DNA from: Chalara sp. BL73
Taxonomy: Eukaryota > Ascomycota > Leotiomycetes > Helotiales
Assembly: GCA_918026815.1 (NCBI GenBank)
Contig: CAKJVC010000142.1
Coordinates: forward strand, 124,001 to 188,000
Direction: 5' to 3'
DNA length: 64,000 nucleotides
Translations under genes and position numbers: made by a program
The notes under the pieces: generated by a model
The model's database searches: none
The model's input: the letters and a program-made list of their open reading frames with translations, nothing else
What the model was told of the DNA's origin: nothing
In this document: positions 41,116 through 53,237 of the stretch, in pieces
How the letters are laid out: each line of letters opens with the position of its first letter
Position numbering within the stretch: position 1 is the stretch's first letter

Positions 41116-43948
41116 GATATTCGTAGAGGCCGTCTCGGATCGTGCAGTTCTTGCACTGCTAATGAAGCACCTTTGGTGTGTTCCGCTGCAGCAACAGCCA
41201 CAGACATCGTAGTGGCCCAGAGTAATAATGTTTGCTGGGAGTTGGCAAAACTGAATCCTGGCGCTTGGTGCCGGCGCCAGGCGCCACAATCCACTAGACC
41301 CCCACTAAACAAACCCCTTGCTGACACGGCCATATAAGTGGATTTCGGCCTTGGCTGAACTTACAGTAGTGTAGCAATTAAAACACTAACTTTAAGATTT
41401 ATTATTACTACACATGAGTAGCCGCCGACCTCAATGCACGCTGCTTGCCAACTAGATCAGCGGTTCGATGCTTTCAGTATAGGTCTATATACTTCGTGCT
41501 ACTCTGGTCCTTTCTATTTCCTTATGTATGCGAGTTCTGTATCGTGCATCCAGCACAAATTCTCTCCTTTATTGTCAACGATTCATGACCAGAATGGCTA
41601 TCATTTTTGGTCACAATCTCGCGATCTTGCACCTTTCTCTCTGTACTTATTGTATGGCGATTAGTCCCTTGGGATTGACTAGTCATCCAACACATTTGGG
41701 CCTGGAGGACCTTGGAATGCTATTCGAATGTTGGCGGATACTCCTGCCCAACCAATCGATTTTGATCACAGGCGGCTCATGGGAGTCGCCGATCTTGGGG
41801 TCAACGATAGGCTCCGGCAATTATTCAAGCTCATCCCATTGGCTCGCAGATCCAACAACACTGTATAACAGTTCTCTGTCTAGCACGAATGTCGAGATAG
41901 GCACAACAAATAGCATTGATGACAGCAGCTTCGAACCGTCTATTGGAGCCCTTTTTTCATCACTGGGAGTGCGAGGTATGTATTCGATACTGCGACCTTC
42001 CTTTCACCGATGCCAATACGAGAAGCATACCGAATTTTACGCTAGATATCATATCTTGGATAATCGGACTCTGCGACATTTGGAAACGGCTAGGCATCGA
42101 AGATGGTTATAATTACTAATTTTGGGCTAGAAGAAGTGATTAAGTAAGCTCGTCGCAGCATCTTGACGTTAAATATCCTCTCTCTTGTACCAAATAAATC
42201 CAACTCTTTACTATAGATTCATGCGAAAAGTAGCCTCGATAGTCCTGTCCCTCCCCTCAACTAGTTATACGCGACGGGCAATGCGCAAGCAAGAGCTCTG
42301 TTCGATATGCTACAAAGATCAATTTATGGTGCGGCGATTCCAACAGCCTAACGGTTGAAATCATTTTAGACTAAAGAAGGCTTCTAACCGAGCAAGAAGC
42401 TATCAGATCACTCCACGAGGTCACTACGGACTTCGACATTAAGACGCGCGCCCCCTCGAAAGACGGCTAACTTTGGTTCCAGATCCAGAATAAACATGTT
42501 CAAACAAAATTATGGCTGGCAAATTTTACCCTACTAATTACTAAAGAAAAGCTTTCGATATTGGGGAGTAGAGTTTGTTTTTTCCAATTACCCAAACCGG
42601 AAAGAGTTACAATAGCGGCTCTGAACAACAATTCTGCTTCTGAGAATTGTTAGGTATTTGAAAGTTAAAGAATATAGCCTGGAGAGCAATATTTAAATGG
42701 TTGAATAAACGCTTGAGGGAAGCCCCTGTTCTGGAGAAAAGTAATGCCATATATCTGGCATTGGCATACGTATTAAATAACCATGATTATATAATACATG
42801 GTCAATGTATCATGAGAAAAAACTCTTTTCCAAATACATAACTAGATTTTCCTTTTTTTTGTTCTGCTAGTTAACAAGAGTACTGTATTGTTTTAATACC
42901 GCAAAGCTCCCATGTGACAGACAGTGTTAGCATTTAAACTTTAGCCTGCTTTGTGAAAAAGTGGCTTAGTAATGTAAGTCTTTGATGTTAAACTAGCGAC
43001 ACAGCCCTTGTTGCCGAAAGCTGCATAATGCGAACCCCACAGGCGACCCAGATTGTGGGGTCCAGATGACAGGGTTAGAAATGACAGGGTTTAAAATGAC
43101 CAGGCTAGAAATGACAGGGCCGTAACCAACTTTTATGGGCAAACATTGGGAAAACCAACAATTGGGAAAACCAACAAAACGAGTTAGGCAGGGTTGAAAC
43201 ACGGGCAACCTCAGGGCCAGGACGCTTGTGTCTGGGCCTCCGGCAAGCCATTCGGAACCCGTTTACGAGGCATCAACCGTGGCTTATGTAAAAATATTGC
43301 ATACAAGCCCAGGAAGAGATTGGGAAGCTCTGGTATTAAGGATGAACTGTATATAGGCAAGAACTGTATGCTTTGTGAAATAGGGGCAATTCCTTGCCAG
43401 TGTTCCCTGTGACTGGCTTGTCAAAGGTGCGGTCTTGTCTTCGCAAACTATGTTGGATTCGTTGCAGCGTTACTAACCACAGCTGTAACAGCACGTGCGC
43501 GCAACAATGGCTTCTTGTATCCACCGTACATATCCTGCGAGGTCATACGCTTGCTGTTGATATATGCGTAGAACTCTACTGCGCCAGAGGGCATCGAGGC
43601 TTCGGCATAGCTGGTAAAAAGCATATAGCATCATTTTAAAAACGGGTAGCGAGAAGATGAATAAGAGAAACCTGCTTAATTGTTGATAATTATGCTGTCG
43701 AAAAATGCATCGTGAGTTCAGGCGAGAGTTAGCGAAATTCCTGTTTATAGTACGCTAGGGCAAAAACATTTGTTAAATTGCTTAGAATTCAAACTAAGCG
43801 AACTCTCTTTATTGCTTAAGTCTTTAAATAAAACGCACTTTTGTCATTTAATATTACAGGAGAATTTTAAATGGACTTGCGTTTCATTTTTCTAAGTGCT
43901 TTTTCTAGTTGTCTCTCGTAATAATATATCAAATAAATGAGTCCTCTA
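41116..43948. repeat. Gene-free region with 15-bp tandem repeats
   Basis: The left part is the promoter of the DUF5672 gene and carries overlapping GGCGCC sites near 41270. At about 43065-43124 a 15-bp unit (AATGACAGGGTTTAA-like) occurs about four times, followed by a doubled ATTGGGAAAACCAAC near 43146. A plus-strand open stretch (41528-42112) shows no recognisable motif. Confidence 0.5.
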
Positions 43949-45598
43949 TTAGGCCGGTATCTTCTGCCCCCCCTTTACAAGCCTCTGGAAGACTCGCAGT
44001 GGATCATAAAGCCTTTGAGCCGCACGGAGGCGTTGCACGTTGGCACTCCCGTAAGAAGCAAGAACCGGCTGCTTGGCATTGGCGTCATTCATGAAAATAT
44101 ACTGAATTTTGTCGCTTGTGCCGTTAGCCAATGCCTCAATCTTCCTGTGGAGAGACTCGATAGCTGCATTGGCGGTGGCATCGTCTTCTGAATTCCACCA
44201 GCCGGCATTGAGCGCAAACCACGTCTGGTCAACGGCTTGCAACCCAAGTGTGTTGCCGCCTCTTGCCTGCCCCGCCCGAGCTACATTTGCATTTATGGGC
44301 TGCACGGTGCCCACGAGGGTACCGGCCTGCAGTGCTGTGATGGTAGCAATCTCTGGAGCAGTTGCGAGTAGTGAGCTAATCTTTGCATAGATATTGCTGT
44401 TGGGCTTGAAGGAGACTGTCCACCATGCCCATCTTGGAAGTTCAGGAGCTGGGAAGAGAGATTGAAGCTGGGTTAGAGTCATGAGACCGCTTTGTTCAAT
44501 AATTGGAGTTAGTTTATAGAATGGTGCGTATGCCACGGGGTTCTCCACTGGCCTTAAGTAGACCAAGGTAAGAACGATGCTTCCGTTGCTTGGTGCGAGG
44601 TTGAGAACCATGTTGGCGTATAGATCCTTTTTTGGAGCTGTTTGATATTCATGTACGGCACTCAGGATTGCTGGCATTTGGTCTATACCGAATATCCGCA
44701 CGCTGCCCCAGACAGCGCTGATTGGATATGTCTTAGATGTTATCTTGGTGACGATACCTGAGCCAGTTATGTCAGCGTATAATAGGTTTAGAGGCATGAA
44801 AGCTAAATTATTATACCGAAATTATTAGCGCCTCCTTTCAATGCCCAGAACAACTCGGGGTTCTTGTTGGAGCTGGCCTCTACGGCCCTTCCATCGCCCA
44901 AAACCACCTACAAGATGCTCTGTTAGCGGTAATTCTGATATAAATTGTGAATGCTGACATACATCATAGCTCACCACATTATCGCATACTAATCCGTATA
45001 AGTCCGACAAGTAAGAAAGGCCGCTTCCGAGAGTGAGACCACCAACACCGACATCTAAGACCCGACCACCAACGACAGTGACGTTAAAAGGGTCAAGAGT
45101 GTCATAGATGGCCTTCCATCTATTGCCAGGCCCGAATGAAGCAGTTCCTTTAGCGAAGTCATAGGTCACGGTGTTGAACTTGTCCATAGAAATCAGGACT
45201 CCTGTATTAATATTGGCATCGAAAGGGTTGGGCGAGTGACCACCCGAGCGAATAGCAAAAGGGACATTCATAGCAGCCAGTGTGGTAAGCAATTGCTGAA
45301 GGTGAGATGTGCAGCTTGGTTGCGCAATGCACAAAGGGTGCTTCCAGGCCGTCTGCGACCAATTGGCATCACTTAGAGCTGTATATTGAGCATCGGTTGG
45401 TAGGGTAATGACTTCATCCAGTTGCCTATCGAGCAATTTGCAAGCGGCAGTGGCTGCGATACGTATTTTTGATTCGACTTCAAAGTTGGATGCAGATGTC
45501 TTGGGTCCATCCTCGGAGAGCACTGCTAAGGTGGATTGTCCTAAGGTGACGGGGTATAGAAAATGCAGGGCAACGGCCAGGAAGCTGATTGTCAACAT
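43949..45598 (-). CDS. Secreted FAD-linked oxidoreductase (berberine-bridge type)
   Basis: Exons 45598-44963, 44907-44817 and 44757-43949 join in frame to 511 residues; introns are 55 and 59 nt. Signal peptide 1-20. The FAD-binding PCMH domain shows [10 protein letters not shown] (117-126) with H121 as the likely covalent FAD site, [38 protein letters not shown] and [21 protein letters not shown]. The second Cys linkage of bicovalent enzymes is absent (Val in its place), so single-point attachment is expected. The C-terminal BBE segment is present ([14 protein letters not shown]). Such enzymes oxidise sugars, alcohols or secondary metabolites. A decayed relative lies at 57.6-58.8 kb. Intact and of normal length. 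Confidence 0.9.
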
Positions 45599-46173
45599 CG
45601 TAAACCACGTGGAAAACTACCGCAAGGGAGAAGGGATGGGGAGCGTAAAGGCTATTTAGCAAGAATGCTGCATGGCTGAACGGGGAAGTTGGCTTGTGGG
45701 TCCAATCCGATGGAGGATGAGAAGATGTCCTGATGCTACATTGAAGGTGATGAAATATTGGAAGGAAGCTGAACCTTGAAATCAGCAAGCGTGTCAGTAC
45801 CAATGCTGCATTAGTGCTAAGGTTCTAGTACTAGGTACCTAATGGTAAATTTAGAACAACCCATCTTGCTTTCTACCATATTTACATGGAGAGTTTAAAA
45901 GTGGTGGTGATTCCGCAACTTTGTAGGGCTTAATAAAATACCAACTGCATATCGTAATTATGCACATAATTAATGAAAATGTCTCTCTAGCACATAAATG
46001 TTACATCGACACCTCACTTTGCCGAGCGCTTATGTTACATGTGAACTGTCAGCTAAAGCAGTTAACTATGGAACGAATCGAACTCATGCTTAAAGGTAGG
46101 TGGAACTGTATTCCTCCCTCACCGTCCTTTGGAGAATTTAAATTCACGTAAAACCAAATAAAAACTGCTGCAA
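45599..46173. promoter_or_regulatory. Divergent intergenic region
   Basis: Head-to-head spacer between the FAD oxidoreductase and the rhodopsin-like gene; both promoters should lie here. A short CCATCTTGC-type AT-rich stretch is all that is seen. Confidence 0.35.
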
Positions 46174-47335
46174 ATGTCAGCCCCATTGCCTCCGTTGCCG
46201 CCTTTTGAGGACCGAGGGCCAAAGTTAGTGATTGTCTGGTGGACTGAGATCGCAATCGCATCCGTGTTCATTTCCTTGCGGTTCTGGGCGCGCTGGTATA
46301 AACGCACGATCGGTTGGGACGATGCTTTCATGGTAGCTGCTTGGCTATGTTTTTTGGGCGACGGTGTCGTTTGTATGTATTTCTCATTCTGTTGTTCTAC
46401 CAGGAAACTGACATTGGGTAGTCCAATTGTCGTCGCAGAATGGCGGCACCCTCCATTTTGCATACCTGACGCCCTCTCAACAGGAGTTCCAGCTGAAGCT
46501 AGTGGTAATAGCACTAGACATTGGCATTGCCACCACTACATTGGGGAAGATTGCTATCGGCATCACTATTTTGCGCATCATCGGCGACACATCCAAGTGG
46601 CAGAAATTGGCGGTATGGTTTACAATAGTCATAACAGGCGCCACAGCCGTCCTTGACTTCTTCCTCCTCACCTTTCGCTGCGGTGACCCGCGCAACCTTT
46701 GGTTACTGCAGAGGATTTTCACCGCCCAATGCTTGAACGTAAAAGCCATTCTCAATTTCAACGATTTTTGCAATGGGTGGCAGGTCTTTGCAGACTTCTT
46801 TTTCTCCGTCCTGCCCCTAGCAATTGTATGGAAACTCCGCATGCCTCTGGTGAAGAAGCTCCAGCTTGGCATCGGGCTAGGCCTCACGCTCGTCACCGGT
46901 GCCGCCGCTGTGGTTAAAACCGTGCTCACATCTGCCGCCGACACAACTGATCCCACCTGGAGCTTGTTTTACGCGCTCATCTGGTTTGGAACCGAGGCAA
47001 TGTTGATCATTGTGTTAGGTTCCACTCCCGTGCTCTATCCATTGTGGGAGCGATTTGTCTCTAAACCGTTTCAGCAACACACGACGTCGAAATACAGCAA
47101 CATATCCGCGGGCAAGGTTGTCTCTAGGACCGCATTGGTGCCTGTGATAATTTCCGATATCGAGCTTGCCCGGCTTACTCAAAATCCGATGCAGAAGACG
47201 ACATCTGTTGCTTATACAGCTGCCAAAGACGACCCGGAATCGGGTATGCTTGATGGGGGCCATAACGGAGGAATCCATGTGGTCAATGAAGTCGATGTCG
47301 CATCTGCAAACCAAGCTCGCAGTTCCTATGAATGA
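46174..47335 (+). CDS. Rhodopsin-domain integral membrane protein (fungal Pth11-like family)
   Basis: Exons 46174-46372 and 46422-47335 join to 370 residues with a 49-nt intron (GTATGT donor, ACTGAC branch, GGTAG acceptor). A later CAG acceptor at 46438 would break the frame. Seven hydrophobic segments are visible. Family blocks include RFWARWYKRTIGWDDAFMVAAW after helix 1, LGKIAIGITILRI, TFRCGDPRNLW, NGWQVFADFFFSVLPLAIVWKL and TEAMLIIVLGSTPVLYPLWE. The C-terminal tail is cytosolic and hydrophilic. This family is large in ascomycetes and some members act as plasma-membrane receptors. No ligand can be inferred. The exact splice acceptor is the only uncertain point. Confidence 0.82.
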
Positions 47336-47405
47336 GTTGGAAAAGGCGTTGCAGAAGATTCTGAAGTGACTTGCAAAAGATCGAATGTGTAAAGAATTAA
47401 ATATG

Positions 47406-48096
47406 CGGGTTACAGTTGGGCCAGGCTAGAAAAATCTTGGCCCAGGCTAGAAAATTCCTTGGCAAAATGCCAAGAAACGCTCTAGCCTGGCTCAACTCTT
47501 TGTGCAACCATTTCAAGCCTGGGTGAGCTTAAGCGAAGGACCAAATGTAGTTAGAAGTATGCTTGGCACATACTCAATATAGGCTTAGCGCATTTGTCTG
47601 GTATATGTTTAGCATATGCAGAGCATATTTTAGCATTTATTTTACTACAGAAAAATTATTACAGTAAGTAAAACTGCTAGCATATGTTTAGCATATGTTA
47701 AGCATATGTCTAGTATGTGCTTAGTATATGCAGTATATGTTTAGTATATGTTTAGCATATGCTAAACATATGCCTTTATTTACAATCAGCTTATTTATAG
47801 ATTTAATTACGAATTTACTTCCAGTAGTTTTTATAGTCGAATTAATTAAGCAACGGAAAAGTACAACGTTGTAACGTTTTATTTTAAAGTTCAAAAATTA
47901 TATTGCACACGTTGCTATAATAACGTGAAGCACGTTTTCCTGGCGTGGCTTATTCTATGCTTGGCATATGCCGGGGTAAGATTTCTAGCCTGGCTGAGCT
48001 CTTAAAGCTACGATTTCTGGCCTGGGCCAAGTTTTTTTGCCAAGGAATTTTCTAGCCTGGGCCAAGATTTTTCTAGCCGGGCCCAACTGTAACCCC
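47406..48096. mobile_element. MULE-like MITE with 62-bp terminal inverted repeats
   Basis: The left end 47406-47467 (GGGTTACAGTTGGGCCAGGC onward) and the right end 48035-48096 are inverted copies with about two mismatches over 62 bp. Each arm contains GGCCCAGGCTAGAAAA-type units twice. The 9-bp sequence TTAAATATG flanks both sides (47397-47405 and 48097-48105), a target duplication of the length made by Mutator-like elements. The interior (about 47570-47770) is built of AGCATATG/TTTAGCATATG repeats and has no coding capacity. Near-identical arms suggest a recent insertion. Confidence 0.88.
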
Positions 48097-48639
48097 TTAA
48101 ATATGTACTCCTAGTCTCGTTTGACCAGCTTGAGAGTGGCCAAGCAGATGGATATTCTAATACATTGAGTGCATGTGTATTTCTGTAGATTTCGATGGCA
48201 AATCTTTTAGAATGGAGTTGCCAGACTTGTACCGTTCACTAGAACTTAAGGCTTTGCCACTCCATCCTTACAGGCAAGGAAATATAACATAAGCCATTTC
48301 TTGGATTATATAAGACTACCTGTATAGAGATAGATTGTCGTCACAACTTCGTTAGAGGAGAGATTTATATTCCCTTAACGAAACACTCACTTGGGAAGTT
48401 ATATGAATAACTAGGGAGTATCCGTGAGCGGAGCTGTCTTCACGTATTCAAAATGCTGCATATAGCCAGTCGGCTAGACGACCAAGGGCAGCTGCTGCCA
48501 TTCTATATTTATTTTCATCATTATCATTATAATTTGACATCGTAGTGGGGCCTTGCTCTAGCATCGCCGCCGGTATCGCCGTCAGCTTCTTTCACTTCTC
48601 GACCGTCTTACGCATCACGTCAACTCCCCACATGTATTC
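48097..48639. other. Intergenic region
   Basis: No gene or repeat recognised apart from the duplicated TTAAATATG at its left edge. Confidence 0.35.
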
Positions 48640-48719
48640 CTGCCATGCGGTGTCTAGCCACTTGTCAGTCCCCCTATACCAGCTCCGATAATAATAACAT
48701 CGAGTGGTCGAACAGCCAT
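48640..48719 (-). pseudogene. N-terminal stub of an FAD-dependent monooxygenase
   Basis: From an ATG at 48719 the minus strand reads MAVRPLDVIIIGAGIGGLTS, the classic dinucleotide-binding GxGxxG start of a salicylate-hydroxylase-type flavin monooxygenase, and then stops at a TAG after one more codon. No further domain blocks appear downstream. A run of 26 A (48768-48793) lies just upstream. A relic of a lost gene. Confidence 0.55.
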
Positions 48720-50176
48720 ACGGCTAGTACAAGAGTCGACGTCATCTCGAAGCGCCCCTATAAAGCGAAAAAAAAAAAAAAAAAAAAAAAAAAGGTGAAA
48801 AACATACCAGGCCAAAAAAATTCTGAATCGATCGGATTTCATTTACAAAGACGTCGATAAGAAAGTTGTGAATAAGATGCATCCAAAAAAGGCTCTTGAT
48901 ACTCCATATTTCTTTACCTTGACAAGCTCGTTGGTGACAATTTTAGAACTGTATGTGTTACTAGGTGCAGTCCTTTCGGTGATTACGGATCAACACATCC
49001 TAGCCATCCGTGTGGCTCCCCGCGCAGAGTCCAGATCTAAAGGGTTACTGCTAATTATGTTGAGCCCACTTTATCTAGGGATTTTCATGCATGCTGTCTG
49101 TGCCACTTTTCAGCTCGAGATTAGCACTACCAGTCTTCACAGGTACCAACATATGCTCGGAGCACCTTCCCTGTAACAAATCTTGGTAAGTTAGATAGTT
49201 GGCTGCAAATTGCACATCTGCGATTTACGGATCAGTGCTAGTATGAAGGAATATGAACGAGTTTGAATTAAAAGCCAGTCTTCTTTGGTGGAATCCATTA
49301 TTGACGGTCCTACCTAATGTATTTCTTCATACCAATCACTTCTAGACCCTAAGAGCAAGCTCTCTTACGCGCCAAGGATACTACCGTTCAAGAATGGCCT
49401 TCGCTATCTTCTCCGGGGATGAGATCTTTATGCAGGTAAAGCTAGGGCTAAAGGATTATAATCTCCGCGAAGGTAAGGTAGGCATTCCAGAACATTGCCT
49501 ACCTACGGTCATAAATTAAAAAGATACTCTAGGCGAGGGTGGATACTTCCAAGGACAAACGATAATTACTGTTACCAGGTGTTGGTACACGCGTGCACGG
49601 GCCACCTCGCTTATTACATGTAGCCCCTGAGGCGCCATCACAACCCCACCCTGGTAGGCTACCTACCTTAGTGCTGACTGGATGTGATGGCGCAACCTGA
49701 CCAAAGAAGAAATCCAACAGCTAGGAATGCGTTATAGACCAACAGCCCTGTTCAGGCTAAAACACACGTCTGGCTCGTAGCAGTGTGTGATCTTGATACA
49801 TGTGGCGTGTAGATTCGTGGATAAATCATAATTTTGATTGGATCGGATTAAGGCTGACGCTGGATGAGTTGGTAGTTACGAGTCTGATAAGGCGGGACAG
49901 AACTCGCGACGCGGGGCTCCTAACAATCCTGAAATCCTCGCTCAAGTTGACGCATTTACAATCAAAAGTTCCATCTTGATTTAGCTAGGGCATGGTTTGG
50001 TGACACCATTCCATCGAGGACCCACCGTCCGCAGCTGATTACATTTGTACATTTTTTAAAGATAACACCGCCTTGTGTTAATATCCTTTCTTTTTACATT
50101 CGCTTTCTTCGACTGACTACCTTGAATCTATCAAGTAGCACCGCACTGCCGCCAAAGAGGTAGCAACACCAGCACG
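48720..50176. other. Gene-free region with poly-A run
   Basis: Starts with a 26-A run at 48768-48793. A plus-strand frame at 48868-49176 encodes a hydrophobic but unrecognised 102-residue stretch. An 11-bp inverted pair GCGCCATCACA/TGTGATGGCGC lies near 49633 and 49685. No supported gene. Confidence 0.4.
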
Positions 50177-50997
50177 ATGGGAAACTCAGACGTAGGCGTC
50201 ATGGAGTACTCAGACTCAGATGCAAGAGCCACCGTGTAATCAACTCCTCCCTTCCCTTCCCGTTCCCATCCTAACGAGTAATCCCTCTAGTTTCCGAGGC
50301 GCGATAACAGGGCGTCAGTTAAACCACCCTGATCGCTCCTTCGCCCTCGAGATCAGTATGGACTTGGTTAAAGGAGCCGAGATCTTCAGCAAGAAACCGC
50401 CAGCGCATTTCCACGCACAGGAGGAATACATAGAAGCTATTCAGGGCAAGGTGGGACTAGAGCTCGATGGCGTGGAACATGTTTTGACGCCGGAGACTGG
50501 CCGGGTGACCGTCAAGCCATTCGTGAATCATGTTGCGTATCCGTTGTCGCCTGAGCGACAGGATGCGGGGCAGACGGAGGTGAAGTTCCTGTTATCTGGG
50601 GGAAGGTCGGGTGGCGCGTCTGATCTCAATCCTATTTTCTTTGAGAACTGGTACCGCTACCAAGATAGCCTTGTCGTCCATGGGGAAACGTTTTCCTGGA
50701 TCCAGCTCTTCTCTGTACGTTTTCCACTACTGGCAAGTTTGAAGTTTTTGAGGATTCTGGCGCTGACTATCATAGACATTTGACGCGGGGGGGACTTATG
50801 CTGCTTTCCCATTGTGGGTACCTTTTGGTCACACAGTTTCACAAATCTTAGGTGTTGTGATAGGTAGATGGATAGGTGGCATGCTTGGATATCAACCTTT
50901 CTATCGTAAGTGGACTACGGATTGGGAACTGGCGTGCCAAAAGATGGAGACCTCCATTTTTCAGAGAAGGTTTGCAGATCGCTCCAAAACAGCTTGA
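50177..50997 (+). CDS. Cupin-domain protein
   Basis: Exons 50177-50235, 50291-50714 and 50776-50997 join in frame to 234 residues; introns are 55 and 61 nt. The cupin core is clear: PPAHFHAQEEYIEAIQGKVG (56-75) is the first metal-binding motif with His59, His61 and Glu65, and TVKPFVNHVAYPL is the second motif with its His. The C-terminal third is helical (WVPFGHTVSQILGVVIG, QPFYRKWTTDWELAC) and typical of fungal cupin proteins of about 230 residues found next to oxidoreductase genes. Likely a small enzyme or isomerase using a bound metal; substrate unknown. An SDR gene lies downstream in tail-to-tail orientation. Confidence 0.8.
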
Positions 50998-51365
50998 TTG
51001 TTCGGCTGCGACATCTTAATAAATTTCTCAAGTCTGTAATATCCGTCAATATGCCTCCTGTTCATTCCGAGTAAAATTCAAAATGTAGAGATCCTGCCAT
51101 ATAACGAAACTAGATTGATTTTATTATCCATGTTTAATTAGCAGCAGTTAATTCGTCACCACAAAAGATTCACGGCAGTAAACCAAATTTAACAATGACA
51201 TTGTTTTTTTCTTTCCAATTTTTAGTATCAGTTATTCGGTGATTATTGTAGCATAACGCAGCAAAGCTGCCAAGGAAATACTTCCAATTTGGAAACATCC
51301 CTACTGGTATTATGTGGCCTCGTGGTTATCGATATTTAAGACTCTAGTTGTTGTAAAGCCTAACA
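50998..51365. terminator. Convergent 3' region
   Basis: Short AT-rich spacer between two convergent genes; should carry both polyadenylation regions (AATAAA-like AATAAATTT near 51018). Nothing else. Confidence 0.35.
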
Positions 51366-52464
51366 TCACTTGCTGACCTCTTTCAAGATATCCTCGGCTT
51401 GTGCGAACGAGAATTCGGACATGGTTTCCTTCCAGAGTTGCTCCGAGATCTTCTCTCCTTCAGGTGTATAGATGATCGGTGCCAGGCTACATTTTTTCAT
51501 CCTTAGCGTAAGCTAATTTAAAGGATGGCATAACATGATGAACTTACGGCACCAGCTTCTGGAATGAGAAGAACTGTCCATGTGTCTCACCCCCATGGTT
51601 GACCACTGCATCGGTAATTATACGAGCTCCCACCGCAGACGTAGAGGCGATACGCCGCATAACCTTTTTTGCGATGGCCCCGGAGAAGGTCTTGTCATGT
51701 TCGCGATTCAATTCCGAGTCATGGATTGAACTTGGCGACGCGCCATTGACAACCGCGATCGTTGCAGGTACACGCTTCGCCAGCTCGTGAAGGAAGAACT
51801 GACCGAGTAGTTTCGATACACACATTCGGTCCAGCATGTCCAAGTCACCTGGCTTGTCCAATTCAGCTAGCAATGGCACGCCCTTCTTTTCCTTGAAGTT
51901 CGTCCAGGCAGCCAATTCCGAGGAGGTGAAGGTGATACGGCTCGGCTTCAGTTGGTTCACTCTTGTCTCTTTGATGACTGGCAGCATCAGGATCGCTAAT
52001 AAAGCGGTTGATAAATAGTTGACCTGGATCAGCTCATCGTGGCCGGTCCATTCGTTGAATCGACGTTTGGCGGGGGCAATCCCGGCGTTGAGCACCACGA
52101 TATCTAGTCGCTGCTGACTCTTGGTCCGCTCAACGAATGCGACAATGGAGTCGTACACATTCAGATCCAGCTTCCATACCTCAATCGTGCCTTCTTTCAA
52201 GGTACGGCCCTTGGACAGCGCGACCATAGCGGCCTTGCCTTTTTCCTCATCCCGGACGGCGAGAATAAGCTTGCTCAACCCGAGATCCAGGAGTTGGCGG
52301 GCGACCTCCAAGCCCACGCCGGTGTTGGATCCTGTGATGATGGCAGTCTGCTCGGAGAGGCTGACATCGCGCACAACGGCGGGCGTGAAGGTGAGTTGGT
52401 GGTAGAAGAAGCGTAGGATGCTTGCCTGCTTCTCCGGCGTGATATTGAATTTCGGCGCCGCCAT
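51366..52464 (-). CDS. Short-chain dehydrogenase/reductase lacking the catalytic Tyr
   Basis: Exons 52464-51548 and 51486-51366 (61-nt intron) join in frame to 345 residues. The Rossmann fold is clear: TGSNTGVG (44-51) for the cofactor, LAVRDEEKGK, KLDL, NAG (126-128), and TFTSSELAAW with the catalytic Ser region (about 181). The usual YxxxK reads MCVSK: position 214 is Met (ATG codon), Lys218 is kept. Homologues in this fungal group normally have RY-VSK here. Loss of the Tyr should cripple standard reduction, so the protein may be inactive, regulatory or use another residue. No other lesion. The C-terminal exon (YTPEGEKISEQLWKET) matches the family tail. NAD(P) preference not deduced. Confidence 0.88.
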
Positions 52465-53237
52465 GCTGCGGAAATGTTGCTAGTGAAGGATCAGCGTCTG
52501 AGAGGACATGACAACACGAGCAATGGGCATAGCGTAAGAACAAAAAACCTTCGCCGAGTACACGAATCGAACAAAGAAACATATTCCTTGCTGCTGCTGT
52601 TGCTATTGCTGTTGCGGAGCCTACTCTGACCAAACTCCTTTAGGGATTAATACCCACCTGCTGCCTACACTACATGCGAAAGGAAAAAAGATCAGCAAGA
52701 TTAGATTACGAGTTGGCGAGATTCACCTTGCGGATGGCCGCAAAATGATGGAACCAATAGAAATAGCACGCAATGAATGGCAGGCCAAGGGAGCATGTTG
52801 GGACAGAAAGCAACAATGCCTAACGGAGGCAGAATGCAATACAATACCGTCAGGTAAGGTGGTGAGTGCATGCCCTCTGAACTCTTGGGCCTGTACGTGG
52901 ATGTGGACATGGACATGGACGTGTACGGGATAGCCCACCCGTGATGACAGAACAGAGGACTTGCAGTCACCTTAGCAGTGCCTGTCACCTTGCATCCTGG
53001 ATTTGCATGCGATAAGGCGCAGCCTCCCCTCTGTGCGTGGGGACACGCCAAGAATCCTCTATGTGCATGAATCAATTAAGGTAGGTGGGTTACTACCTTA
53101 TCACAGCCACACTTAACCTATTACTGTAAAGTAGTCCCTTTGAAAGAAAGGCCTGTCAAGATTGTTCAGCGGATGACCATATCAGTCCTCGAACTGCCTC
53201 ATAGAAACCATCTAGCAGACAATCGACCACGTCTACA
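52465..53237. promoter_or_regulatory. Divergent intergenic region
   Basis: Separates the SDR and DUF924-like genes. Contains a GCT/GTT triplet-rich tract (about 52589-52616) and a hexamer repeat TGGACA (about 52902-52920). Both are probably slippage products. No gene. Confidence 0.4.

Noticed and set aside
41528..42112. 194-codon open frame
   Set aside because: No domain, no hydrophobic pattern, no homologous block recognised; likely chance or ancient debris.
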